A stretch of 64,000 bases of DNA. Origin: CALHRB01 sp964473465. Its GTDB lineage: Bacteria > Bacteroidota > Ignavibacteria > Kapaibacteriales > UBA2268. The notes beneath the pieces are model-generated. The model was not told the DNA's origin, searched no databases, and was given only the letters and a program-made list of their open reading frames with translations. The position numbers and the translations under genes are program-made. Shown one piece after another: positions 45,561-54,194 of the stretch (the first letter of the stretch is position 1; each line of letters begins with the position of its first letter). The DNA lies in assembly GCA_964473465.1 (NCBI GenBank), contig CAYYPE010000002.1:272855-336854 (forward strand), read 5' to 3'.

Positions 45561-48500
45561 TTATACCTCGACAAATCGAACTGATACTACTTTTGAAACT
45601 CCCTCTTCCTGCATTGTGATGCCGTAAAGTGTATCACATGCTTCCATTGTTTTTTTATTATGCGTAACTATGAAAAATTGTGTGTTATTACTGAACTGCC
45701 TGATAAGGTTTATGAACTTATCAATATTTGAATCGTCCAATGGAGCATCAATTTCATCCAGAATACAGAAAGGGCTTGGCTTAACGAGATATATCGAAAA
45801 AAGCAAAGCAATAGCTGTCAGTGTTTTTTCTCCTCCTGATAGCATTTCGATAGAATGCGGCTTTTTTCCGGGTGGGCGTGCGATGATTTCAATATCAGAC
45901 TCAAGTGGATTTTCGGCCTCAATTAATTTCAACTCTGCCTCTGCTTCCTGATTGAACAAAGTTTTAAATAATCCTATGAAATTAGCATTAACCTTTTCGA
46001 AAGTGTCAATAAATTTTGCTTCAGCTGTTGTATTGATTTCTTCGATAGTGTCCTGAAGGGTTTTTTCAGATTCAACAAGGTCCTTCACCTGTTTTTCGTA
46101 AAACTCAAGGCGTTTGCTTTGTGCTTCGAATTCTTCTAAGGCAACAAAATTGACACTCCCAAGTTCTTTCAATTTATATCTTATATCATTAACATTTTCT
46201 TTTACGCTCGAGATAGAGAAATTATCTTCTAATTCAATTTGAATCAAATTAAGATCGGTATCGTATTTATCCAGAGCCATATTATGTATGCTTTTGATGA
46301 GGTTAATCTTTTCGTTAATCTCTATATCAAGCCGGTGATATGCTTCAAGAGATTTTTCGTGTTCTTTTCTTAGTTTACTGAGGTCTTCAGAATATCTTTC
46401 AATTTGTTCTTCGATAGAATTTCTCTCGTCGAGTATAATTTTTTTCTTCAAGCTGGCATCTTCGAGTTCTGCATTTAGTTCAGCTTTTTTTATATCAAGC
46501 TCATTTGATTCATTTTTCAGTTGTTCAGTTAATTTTTCATTTGAAATAATATCATTTTTTAACCTACTAATTTTTTCGTTTTCGAAATCAATCTGCTTTT
46601 TTAAATTTTCGTTTTTGCTTTCAATACTTTTAATTTCAGAATCGAGCCTGATAAGATTCATTTCCTTTTCTTTGAACAGAGTCTGCTGATCGGCAAATAT
46701 TTTTTCAATGTTATCTAATTCCTGCTTTTTATTTTCATATTCTTCCTGAGAGTTTTGGAGGGTGTCTTGAAGTTCTTCGCTTAATTGTTCATAGTTAGAT
46801 GTTTCTTCACTAATTAGTTGAATTTCATCAGCTAACTTAAGTATTCTGTCCTTATTGGATTTCAATGTGTTTTCGAGTGAGTTTTTCTTGTATTGGGTGA
46901 GCGATATCTGTCTATCACATTCGCTCAAATCATTATCTGCAGTTCTCAATTGTTTGTTGATTTCCTGAATGTCTATTTTATCCCTGTTTTGCTTTAAGTA
47001 TGATAATTTGTTTGTTAAATTGTCTATCTTGAGTTTTAATTCTTCAATTTCTTTATTTAAAGTCTGAATACGCTCCACTTTGCCCAATTTCAAACCTTCT
47101 GTTTTTGCAGGTGTTCCCACCTTAAAATAACCCGCTCTGGTAGCAATTTCTCCATCAAGAGTTACAGCAGAATCAATAGCTTCATCATTTAAAAGATTTA
47201 ATGCTGTATCATAATCTTCAACAACAGCAGCTTTTCCGATTAATAGTCTTATCAGATTTTTTATCGGGTCATCATTTTTAATTAAATCCCAGACATATCC
47301 AAAAATTTTTGAAGACTTCTTTAGATTTTTAAAATTCATGGTATCAGGAACTAATTCAAGGCAAATAAATGGAACTTTACTCAATTTTTTATTTTTTAGA
47401 ATTTGAATTGCTTTGTTTAGTTCAGATTTTTTTCGAACCACCAAACAATTTGAATATGCCCCAAGAGCAGATTCTAAAGCTATTCTGAACCTGTCATCAG
47501 CTGAAATAATCTCTGCGAGAGTAAATTTCCCGCCATCAACTTTCCATTCATCGGAGTTTAGAAGAAATCGGGTGCTTTCATCTGATTCCTCCAAACCCTC
47601 GAGAAATTCAAGGTTTGTAATGCTTGAATTCAGGTTTACTCTTGCTTCGGAGATTTCTTCCTGTAATTGATTAATTTGACTGTCAATTTCATTTTGCTCA
47701 AGCAATGATTTTTCGAGAGAATGCTTAATATTTTCTATATTATTTATAAATTTCTCACGGTTTTTTGTATATGTTAATAATAATTTTTCAGAATCAGCAA
47801 TAGCATTCAAAATATCAATCTGTTCTTTTTCGAGCTGTTCTTTGAGTTTTTGTAGTTCAGCAACCCTTTTTTTATTTTTTAAAATCGTCTGAGTGTTAAC
47901 CTGAATTTCGCTTTCGAGCTTTATAATTTTTTCATAAAGGATATTGGAATCATTCCTTAAAACTTTAAGGTTTTTCAGAGTAGATTCGAGTTCTATTCTG
48001 CTGGTATTAACTTTTTCAGTCAAATCAACATAATCATTTTTCAAAGAATCAATTTTTTTATCATTTTCATTAATCAAGTCTTTATTAGTTTCGATTGATT
48101 TTTCTGAGTTCTGGATATCAATCCTGATTTTTCCCTGAAGGTCTGATAGATTTTTAAGCTTCTGCTCATTAACGGCTAAATCCTTTGAAATAGAATTAAT
48201 TTTGTTATTAATAAGATTTTCGTTATTAATTGAACTTTGAAAACTATCATCTAATTGGAAAAATTTGGATTCAAGCTCTTTCAGATTATTTTCACTTTCA
48301 GAAATTAATTCATCTTTCTGTTGTTTAATTTTATTAAAGTCGGTCATTTTATTTTGAAGCAAGCCAAGCTGTTCTTTTTCCTTTTTAAATTCAAAAAAGA
48401 AAAGTTTTAATTCAAGTTCTTTAAGCTCGCTCTGGAGTTTATTATATCTTTTGGTTTTTGCTGCCTGACGGGCTAAAGAATTGACCTGTTTTTCAATTTC

Positions 48501-49088
48501 CGAAACGATATCGTTAACTCTCTGAAGGTCATTTTGTATGAAAAGTAACTTTTTAGCGGCTTCCTTGCGTCTCAATTTATACTTTGTAACACCGGCGGCT
48601 TCTTCGAATAAATGACGCCTGTCTTCGTATTTTCCGCTCAGAATGGCTTCGACCATCTTCAATTCAATCACGGAATAGGAATCCGAACCTATCCCGGTAT
48701 CCATAAAAAGATCCTGAATATCTTTTAATCTACAAACTGTATTGTTAATTAGGTAATTGCTTTCCCCATCTCTGAAAAGCCTTCTTGTTATTGTTACTTC
48801 TGAAAATTCTGAGGGCAGTATATTATTTGTATTTTCAATAGTAAGTGAAACTTCTGCCATACCAAGTGGTTTGCGTGTGGAAGTTCCATTGAAAATTACA
48901 TTTTCCATAGTGTCGGATCGGAGCACTGAAGTCTTCTGCTCGCCCAAAACCCAGCGAATAGCGTCAACAACATTTGTTTTACCGCAACCGTTTGGTCCGA
49001 CTATTGCGGTCAAGCCCTCATTAAATTTAAAAACAGTCTTCTGGGCAAAGGACTTAAACCCTAAAACTTCTAACTTTGATAAATACAT
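45561..49088 (-). CDS. smc: Chromosome segregation protein SMC
   Basis: An ABC-type ATPase of the condensin complex that organises and segregates chromosomes. Its 1175 residues have the full SMC plan. Walker A is near 30-42 ('AIVGPNGCGKTNVVDAIRWV'), with 'LGEQKTSVLRSDTMENVIF'. A coiled coil runs to about 500, and the hinge is around 510-660 ('LAEIISADDRFRIALESALG', 'GEIATRAGYFKVGTPAKTEG'). The returning coil ends in signature 'EMLSGGEKTLTAIALLFSIY' and Walker B 'PFCILDEIDAPLDDSN'. ScpA and ScpB are not in the window. The identification is secure. Confidence 0.96.
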   Translation of the reverse strand: MYLSKLEVLGFKSFAQKTVFKFNEGLTAIVGPNGCGKTNVVDAIRWVLGEQKTSVLRSDTMENVIFNGTSTRKPLGMAEVSLTIENTNNILPSEFSEVTITRRLFRDGESNYLINNTVCRLKDIQDLFMDTGIGSDSYSVIELKMVEAILSGKYEDRRHLFEEAAGVTKYKLRRKEAAKKLLFIQNDLQRVNDIVSEIEKQVNSLARQAAKTKRYNKLQSELKELELKLFFFEFKKEKEQLGLLQNKMTDFNKIKQQKDELISESENNLKELESKFFQLDDSFQSSINNENLINNKINSISKDLAVNEQKLKNLSDLQGKIRIDIQNSEKSIETNKDLINENDKKIDSLKNDYVDLTEKVNTSRIELESTLKNLKVLRNDSNILYEKIIKLESEIQVNTQTILKNKKRVAELQKLKEQLEKEQIDILNAIADSEKLLLTYTKNREKFINNIENIKHSLEKSLLEQNEIDSQINQLQEEISEARVNLNSSITNLEFLEGLEESDESTRFLLNSDEWKVDGGKFTLAEIISADDRFRIALESALGAYSNCLVVRKKSELNKAIQILKNKKLSKVPFICLELVPDTMNFKNLKKSSKIFGYVWDLIKNDDPIKNLIRLLIGKAAVVEDYDTALNLLNDEAIDSAVTLDGEIATRAGYFKVGTPAKTEGLKLGKVERIQTLNKEIEELKLKIDNLTNKLSYLKQNRDKIDIQEINKQLRTADNDLSECDRQISLTQYKKNSLENTLKSNKDRILKLADEIQLISEETSNYEQLSEELQDTLQNSQEEYENKKQELDNIEKIFADQQTLFKEKEMNLIRLDSEIKSIESKNENLKKQIDFENEKISRLKNDIISNEKLTEQLKNESNELDIKKAELNAELEDASLKKKIILDERNSIEEQIERYSEDLSKLRKEHEKSLEAYHRLDIEINEKINLIKSIHNMALDKYDTDLNLIQIELEDNFSISSVKENVNDIRYKLKELGSVNFVALEEFEAQSKRLEFYEKQVKDLVESEKTLQDTIEEINTTAEAKFIDTFEKVNANFIGLFKTLFNQEAEAELKLIEAENPLESDIEIIARPPGKKPHSIEMLSGGEKTLTAIALLFSIYLVKPSPFCILDEIDAPLDDSNIDKFINLIRQFSNNTQFFIVTHNKKTMEACDTLYGITMQEEGVSKVVSVRFVEV

Positions 49089-49203
49089 TTATGAAAAATC
49101 AACATTCGAATAAAAACAAATATCAAAAATAAAAAAATAAACAAGAATTTAACGATTTATGCTTCTAATTTCAATTTAAACTTATTAATATTTTTTAAAC
49201 ATT

Positions 49204-50124
49204 ATGAATTGGAAAGCAAAAGCCTATTTACAAAAAGTTTTGGGTTGGCTCCCTTTTGGAAATAGTATTAATTATTTTTTCCAGAAAAAAATCACAAAAA
49301 ATCTCCCTGTAAGCGAAAAGATTTTTTATGAAAAAGTTTCATTAGCTAAATATCATTTCGAAAAATTTTCAAAATTTACAAAAAATCCTACCTCAAGCTC
49401 TTTTGTATTTTATGAATTTGGGGCAGGATGGGACTTAATAATACCAATGATTTATTATGTTAAAGGTATAAAAAATCAAATACTTATTGACATCAACAAA
49501 AAATTAAAATTTGAACTGATTAATGACACAATCCAAAGATTTAATATAGATAAACTGAAAATCGAAAGCATTATAGGAGAATTTATTAATCAAATGCCGG
49601 TTATTCAGATCAACAATCTAACACAACTTGAGCAAACTTTTGGCATTAAATATTTAGCCCCAATGGATGCCTCAAACTCAAATTTCAAAGATAATCATTT
49701 TGATTTTATTTCAAATACATCAACACTTGAACATATCCCTGAGCAGTTCATTCTTCCAATAATGAAAGAATGCCATAGGATTTTGAAGGAAGATGCTATT
49801 ATGAGCTGTGTTATTGACCTTCAAGACCATTATTCATATTTTGATAATCATTTATCAGTTTATAATTTCCTGCAATTTTCTGAAAGGGAGTGGGCAAAAT
49901 ACAATCATCCAATTCAATATCAAAACAGGCTCAGATCAAGCGACTTTATTAATTTTTTCAAAGAGGTTGGTTTTGAAATACTTGAAATTGAAAAAGAGTA
50001 TCCTGATCTCTCCGAAGAAAAAGAATTAAAGTCAATCAATTTAAATAAAAAATTTTCGAATTATAATTTTGAGGACTTATCTGTTAAAGTATTGAAAATT
50101 GTTCTTAAAAAAGTAAAATATTGA
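49204..50124 (+). CDS. Class I SAM-dependent methyltransferase-like protein
   Basis: A 306-residue protein with a Rossmann methyltransferase plan. The motif I-like sequence is 'FYEFGAGWDLIIPMIYYV', with an acidic residue in 'NQILIDINKKLKFELIN', and the motif IV region is 'DFISNTSTLEHIPEQFILPI', followed by 'IMKECHRILKEDAIMSCVID'. Motif I is divergent: GAGWD replaces the usual GxGxG. It is likely an O- or C-methyltransferase of cell-envelope metabolism, but the substrate is unknown. It is divergent from smc. The 212 bp after it are AT-rich with no gene. Confidence 0.78.
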   Translation: MNWKAKAYLQKVLGWLPFGNSINYFFQKKITKNLPVSEKIFYEKVSLAKYHFEKFSKFTKNPTSSSFVFYEFGAGWDLIIPMIYYVKGIKNQILIDINKKLKFELINDTIQRFNIDKLKIESIIGEFINQMPVIQINNLTQLEQTFGIKYLAPMDASNSNFKDNHFDFISNTSTLEHIPEQFILPIMKECHRILKEDAIMSCVIDLQDHYSYFDNHLSVYNFLQFSEREWAKYNHPIQYQNRLRSSDFINFFKEVGFEILEIEKEYPDLSEEKELKSINLNKKFSNYNFEDLSVKVLKIVLKKVKY

Positions 50125-50336
50125 TACTAAGAAAGTGCAAAAAAACTAAGTTAGTTTGACCTAAACCTCTAAAATTTGATTCTTATTCTTTATTTTATCA
50201 GATACCTTTTTCATTAATATTATCAAATATATTTAATGCATCAAAAGTTCTTAAATATTTAACAGAAAATTATTTAAAATATTTAAAAATAAATAACGTT
50301 AATCAACTTTTATTTGATAAAAAATCAGGTCAGGAG

Positions 50337-51083
50337 ATGAGTTCTAATTTAGTAATCAAGGATAAAAAGCTATTTAAAAGCACGAACTTAGGCTACGAAA
50401 TTGAGATTAGAGTATATGGACATTATGGGTTCGCCTTATTACTTTTTCCCTCGATTACTGATAGTCAGGATGAACCAGAAACAATTGAACTTATCGCTTC
50501 ACTCCAGCCTTTTTTTGAGAAGGGAAAATTCAGGGTAATATCAATTCCCGGTATTACTTATCAGAGTTGGTTTAATGAACAAAAAACTCTCGAAGAGCGT
50601 TCTAAAATTCAATACGATTATAATAATTTTATACTCGAAGAGGTTGTTCCAAGCATTTTTACTTTTTGTGGTGGTCCAGTGCCAATAATAACTTGCGGAG
50701 CAGCCAATGGAGCCTTCCAAGCTGCAAATACTTACTTCAGACGTCCTGATTTATTTTATGGAACTATTGCACTGAGCGGCACTTACAATATTGAACATTA
50801 TAGCAAAGGATATTTCGATAGTAATTGCTATTTTAATTCACCGATTCACTACCTACCTAATTTGAATGACAGCTATTGGTTATCATTTTTGCAAAGTAAA
50901 AACCATGTTTATTTGATGAGCGGCTCTGGTGAGGGAGAATTCCCTTATAATTCCCAGCATCTTTCCGATATACTCAATTCAAAAAATATACCCAATTATC
51001 TTGATATTTGGGGAACAGAATGGGGACATAATGTTGAAACATGGCAAGAGATGCTACATCACTTATTCACCATAAAACTATAA
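50337..51083 (+). CDS. Esterase-fold protein lacking the catalytic serine
   Basis: A 248-residue alpha/beta-hydrolase of the esterase D/putative esterase group. Family landmarks are 'RVYGHYGFALLLFPSITDSQ' (oxyanion-side strand), 'YFRRPDLFYGTIALSGTYNI', 'LSDILNSKNIPNYLDIWG' and the His-containing 'WGHNVETWQEMLHHL'. The nucleophile elbow, normally G-x-S-x-G, reads GAANG (121-125), so the serine position is Ala123. The histidine is retained. A binding or scaffolding role, or a different chemistry, is more likely than ordinary ester hydrolysis. ATG 50337 directly follows AGGAG, with GGTC a little upstream as an alternative RBS. Confidence 0.78.
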   Translation: MSSNLVIKDKKLFKSTNLGYEIEIRVYGHYGFALLLFPSITDSQDEPETIELIASLQPFFEKGKFRVISIPGITYQSWFNEQKTLEERSKIQYDYNNFILEEVVPSIFTFCGGPVPIITCGAANGAFQAANTYFRRPDLFYGTIALSGTYNIEHYSKGYFDSNCYFNSPIHYLPNLNDSYWLSFLQSKNHVYLMSGSGEGEFPYNSQHLSDILNSKNIPNYLDIWGTEWGHNVETWQEMLHHLFTIKL

Positions 51084-51249
51084 TACTAAATAAATATTAA
51101 AACTTAAAACCCTTTCCTCAAGGAGTTCTGTTTATTAAATTTTTTATTTAGTCTTTTCTTGCTTTTTCCATATTCTGTATTATTAAATATTTAAAATATA
51201 GTTTATATTTGTATTTTAATGATAATTTAACAATAAATTAGACCAAATT

Positions 51250-52095
51250 TTGGAAAGTCAGGACAACATAATAAGCGTTAGAAATTTACATAAATATTAT
51301 CAGGATCATCATATTCTGAAAGGAATAAACCTTGATGTTCAGCGAGGTGAGTTAATTTCAATTATAGGGCGGTCTGGTTGCGGAAAGACTACTTTTCTAC
51401 GTTGCTTGAATTGTTTGGAAATTCTGGATGAAGGAACAATCCGTATTGCTGGAATTACTTTATCACGAACAAACCATAATAAACAGGATAAAGGAAATAA
51501 AAGTCCCAAAAAGGTTAGTCTCAAATTACCATTTCAAACGCCTGAAAGCGAATCGGTTCTTGACGAGGATTTTCAAATCAAAGCTAATACAATCAGGAAA
51601 CGTGTAGGTATGCTGTTTCAGAATCTAAATCTATTTCCTCATCTGACAGTTCTGGATAATGTTATTATTGCTCCAAAAATTGTTAAGAAGGAATCATCAA
51701 TCCAGGCAAAATTGAGGGCTGTTCAATTGCTGGAAAAAGTTGGACTGGAAAAATTCATTGACCGTTATCCACATCAGCTGTCTGGCGGACAAGCCCAACG
51801 AGTTGCAATTGCAAGAGCTCTGGCAATGAATCCACAAGTTATGCTCTATGACGAACCTACTTCTGCTCTCGATCCCGAGCTTGTTGTTGAAGTAATTGAA
51901 GTCATGAAAAATCTTCACAAGGAAGGTATGACACAGATTGTTGTAACTCACGCAATGAATTTTGCCAAAAATGCATCCGACTTTGTTGTTTATATGGAAG
52001 ATGGTAATATTGTTGAAATTGGAAAACCTGAGCAGATTTTCAATAATCCACAGGACGAGAGAACATTGAATTATATTAAAATCCTTGCAGACTAA
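51250..52095 (+). CDS. ABC transporter ATP-binding protein (polar amino-acid type), orphan
   Basis: A 281-residue ABC ATPase closest in motif style to GlnQ/HisP. Walker A is 'IGRSGCGKTTF' (40-48), the Q-loop 'GMLFQNLNLFPHLTVLDNVI', the signature 'HQLSGGQAQRVAIARALAMN', Walker B 'VMLYDEPTSALDPELV' and the H-loop 'VVTHAMNFAKNASDF'. An insert of about 30 extra polar residues (about 73-112) sits between the first strands and the Q-loop. The start is TTG 51250, since no ATG or GTG is available upstream before the in-frame stop. Neither permease nor binding protein is nearby. Confidence 0.85.
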   Translation: MESQDNIISVRNLHKYYQDHHILKGINLDVQRGELISIIGRSGCGKTTFLRCLNCLEILDEGTIRIAGITLSRTNHNKQDKGNKSPKKVSLKLPFQTPESESVLDEDFQIKANTIRKRVGMLFQNLNLFPHLTVLDNVIIAPKIVKKESSIQAKLRAVQLLEKVGLEKFIDRYPHQLSGGQAQRVAIARALAMNPQVMLYDEPTSALDPELVVEVIEVMKNLHKEGMTQIVVTHAMNFAKNASDFVVYMEDGNIVEIGKPEQIFNNPQDERTLNYIKILAD

Positions 52096-53277
52096 TTAAA
52101 ACAGACTGCACTTATCCAGTTTCATTTCACATTTAGAATAAAACACTGGAACCTGCAAGGCTCTTGCTGCAATTTCTATTACAAATGATTTTAGCTGCGG
52201 ACTGTCATCTTTCAGATTTAATTTATAAGGCAGATTTCCACAGGAAAACATCTTGAAATTAGTTATGCTTGGTATTTGAGTATAAACAGCCAGCCTGCTA
52301 AATCCAAAATCCAACCTGTTAGTCATCCATTTAGCAATCCAGCCATTAATCAGCGGGTATGGATCATCTTTAAGCATATGAAATTTCTCAAAACGCATCT
52401 GAAAAGCCGAAGAGAGTCCTTCAATCCTTATCTTCGGACGGCTTTCAAGCCTTTCTTTTAAACGTTTTGTAAACATTTCGGGACTTGCCAATAAGTAATC
52501 CTTTAATCTTTTGTTATTATTTTCTTTCAGGTATTCACTCAAATTATGATTTTTTAATGTGTCGTAGGCTTTAATGGTGTCATTGAGCAATTTGTTATTT
52601 ATTGGCAATCTCGAAATACAGCAATTTAATTCTTTATCTCTATAAGCCTTATGGTAAAAAATTCTTGTTGTAGAATATGGAAATACAGTATTGACAGCTT
52701 CCTCGATATTTTTTGAGCCGTTAGTCATAAAAGTCGGGCAAATTATATTTCTGCAGTTCATTCTGTCCATAAGCGATAGCCAGACTTCACGTGAATCTTT
52801 CTGACCGATTTCAAATCCCAGAACCACCGAGGATAGTGAGTCTATAGCCATCGCAAGGAACATTGTGTTGCCTTTTGAGTTTTTGGTTGAGCAGGAAAAA
52901 TTTCTGCCTATTAAATAAATTAACCTTGGATGATGATGATGAACGCAAGCATCCAGATATTCCTCCCAATTAGGACACCCATCAAGAAATTCCCGTATTT
53001 TTTGATTGATCCGCAACGGGGAACTATGATAAATCGGAACAAGGTCCCGGCAGGTTCTTCCGCTGAGGTAAGCCTCTGCCATATCTGCCAGATCGGGTCG
53101 GATGGTTTCCTTTCGTTCGAGAACCCATGTTTTCCCGCAGTTTCTGCATCTAAATCTTTTATTTCCGGTTGATGTTTGACCGTGTTTAATTACTTTTGAG
53201 CTTTTACAATAAACGCAGAGCGGATGAACTTCCTCATCCTGATATTTATCTATACTTGTTGAAATTGGATCTTTCAT
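52096..53277 (-). CDS. Transposase-derived zinc-ribbon protein, probably immobile
   Basis: A 393-residue protein with an insertion-sequence-like build. The zinc ribbon has Cys 21, 24, 44 and 47 ('LCVYCKSSKVIKHGQTSTGN', 'FRCRNCGKTWVLER'). A helix-turn-helix-like part follows ('MAEAYLSGRTCRDLVPIYHS'), then an RNase-H-like region ('FLAMAIDSLSSVVLGFEIGQ') and a basic C-terminal half. Expected catalytic Asp positions look replaced: 'IYLIGRNF' where a DG is usual (about 123) and 'FMTNGSKN' where DG is usual (N186). Its stop codon touches the stop of the ABC gene with no gap, leaving no room for a terminal inverted repeat. It is 124 bp downstream of the REC-GcvH gene on the same strand. A domesticated DNA-binding protein is the likely reading. 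Confidence 0.7.
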   Translation of the reverse strand: MKDPISTSIDKYQDEEVHPLCVYCKSSKVIKHGQTSTGNKRFRCRNCGKTWVLERKETIRPDLADMAEAYLSGRTCRDLVPIYHSSPLRINQKIREFLDGCPNWEEYLDACVHHHHPRLIYLIGRNFSCSTKNSKGNTMFLAMAIDSLSSVVLGFEIGQKDSREVWLSLMDRMNCRNIICPTFMTNGSKNIEEAVNTVFPYSTTRIFYHKAYRDKELNCCISRLPINNKLLNDTIKAYDTLKNHNLSEYLKENNNKRLKDYLLASPEMFTKRLKERLESRPKIRIEGLSSAFQMRFEKFHMLKDDPYPLINGWIAKWMTNRLDFGFSRLAVYTQIPSITNFKMFSCGNLPYKLNLKDDSPQLKSFVIEIAARALQVPVFYSKCEMKLDKCSLF

Positions 53278-53401
53278 AAAAAAATAACTAATTGAATAAT
53301 TAACAGTTAAAAAAAAGTAAATATCCGAAAAAAAAACAACATTTGCAACACAAGATTACAAAAGTTGTTTATTTTATGTTAGTTTAAAGACAATAATATA
53401 C

Positions 53402-54184
53402 TCATCTTCCTAAAAGTTTAACTTCCTCTTCAAAATTCTCCGGTTTTAATTTTATTAACCAGCCAGTGTCATACGGATCTGCAAGTGTATTGTTTGGATC
53501 GTCCAAGACACTTTGATTGACTTCTTTTACTATTCCAGACAGAGGAGAGGTTACGGATTGAGCTCTTAAATCATTAGAAAAAATCTGGAAAAAAACGCTT
53601 CCCTGTCTTATTTCATCTCCTTTAGAAGGAAGATAAACAGTCTGAATATAACCAACAGAATAAAGGAGAGACCTCTCGATGCCTATAAGAACATTACCAT
53701 CGTCCTCCCTCATCAGCCAGCAGTATTTTCCGATGCCTGTCAAACCACTAAACTGACCTTCTCTGCTTATTTCTGATAAAGTCTGCTTGGTGCTTCCGGG
53801 TGAAATCTTTGAAATAGATTCAATGCAGCGTTGAATGACCCTTTTCAACTCGTCTTTTGTAAAAGGCTTTGACAGATAATCAAATGCACCGAGCTGCATT
53901 GCCTGCAAAGCAGTATTGATTGTGGCATAACCTGTTATCATAATTACCTGAGTTTTATCGTTTTTTTCTTTAGCTATTTGTAGTATTTCAAGACCATCAA
54001 TTTCGGGCATCATCAAATCTGTCAGGATAATATGATAATAATTATTCATTATATACTGCCTTGATTCTTCAGGAGATTGGCAAAGCGTAAGAGAATATTC
54101 TGGTTCATTCTTTAAAATTTTTGCAATGCTATCAAGAACGATTCTTTCATCGTCAATAACGAGTATATTATATTTATCATCCAT
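53402..54184 (-). CDS. Response regulator with C-terminal GcvH-like domain
   Basis: A 260-residue fusion. Residues 1-125 are a receiver domain with acidic pocket DDE (11-13), phospho-acceptor D56 ('IILTDLMMPEIDG'), Thr in 'VIMITGYA' and Lys in 'YLSKPFTKDEL'. Residues about 150-258 match the glycine-cleavage H-protein fold: 'VLIGIERSLLYSVGYIQTVY', 'LPSKGDEIRQGSVFFQIFS', 'SPLSGIVKEVNQSVLDDP', 'DPYDTGWLIKLKPENFEEEV'. The lipoylated lysine of H-protein (in ESVKA) is replaced: the aligned segment is SNDLRA (L206/R207). There is no DNA-binding output domain. It lies 10 bp downstream of its histidine kinase. The output is unknown; a protein-protein or metabolite-sensing role is inferred. Confidence 0.85.
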   Translation of the reverse strand: MDDKYNILVIDDERIVLDSIAKILKNEPEYSLTLCQSPEESRQYIMNNYYHIILTDLMMPEIDGLEILQIAKEKNDKTQVIMITGYATINTALQAMQLGAFDYLSKPFTKDELKRVIQRCIESISKISPGSTKQTLSEISREGQFSGLTGIGKYCWLMREDDGNVLIGIERSLLYSVGYIQTVYLPSKGDEIRQGSVFFQIFSNDLRAQSVTSPLSGIVKEVNQSVLDDPNNTLADPYDTGWLIKLKPENFEEEVKLLGR

Positions 54185-54194
54185 AGCTGACCTT

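Noticed and set aside
45555..45570. Small hairpin CGAGGT/ACCTCG between usp and smc stops
   Set aside because: Six pairs without a T run. It overlaps the smc stop and is too weak to call a terminator.
52096..53277. Active insertion sequence
   Set aside because: No terminal inverted repeats or target duplications are visible, the gene abuts its neighbour's stop codon, and the catalytic Asp positions look substituted.
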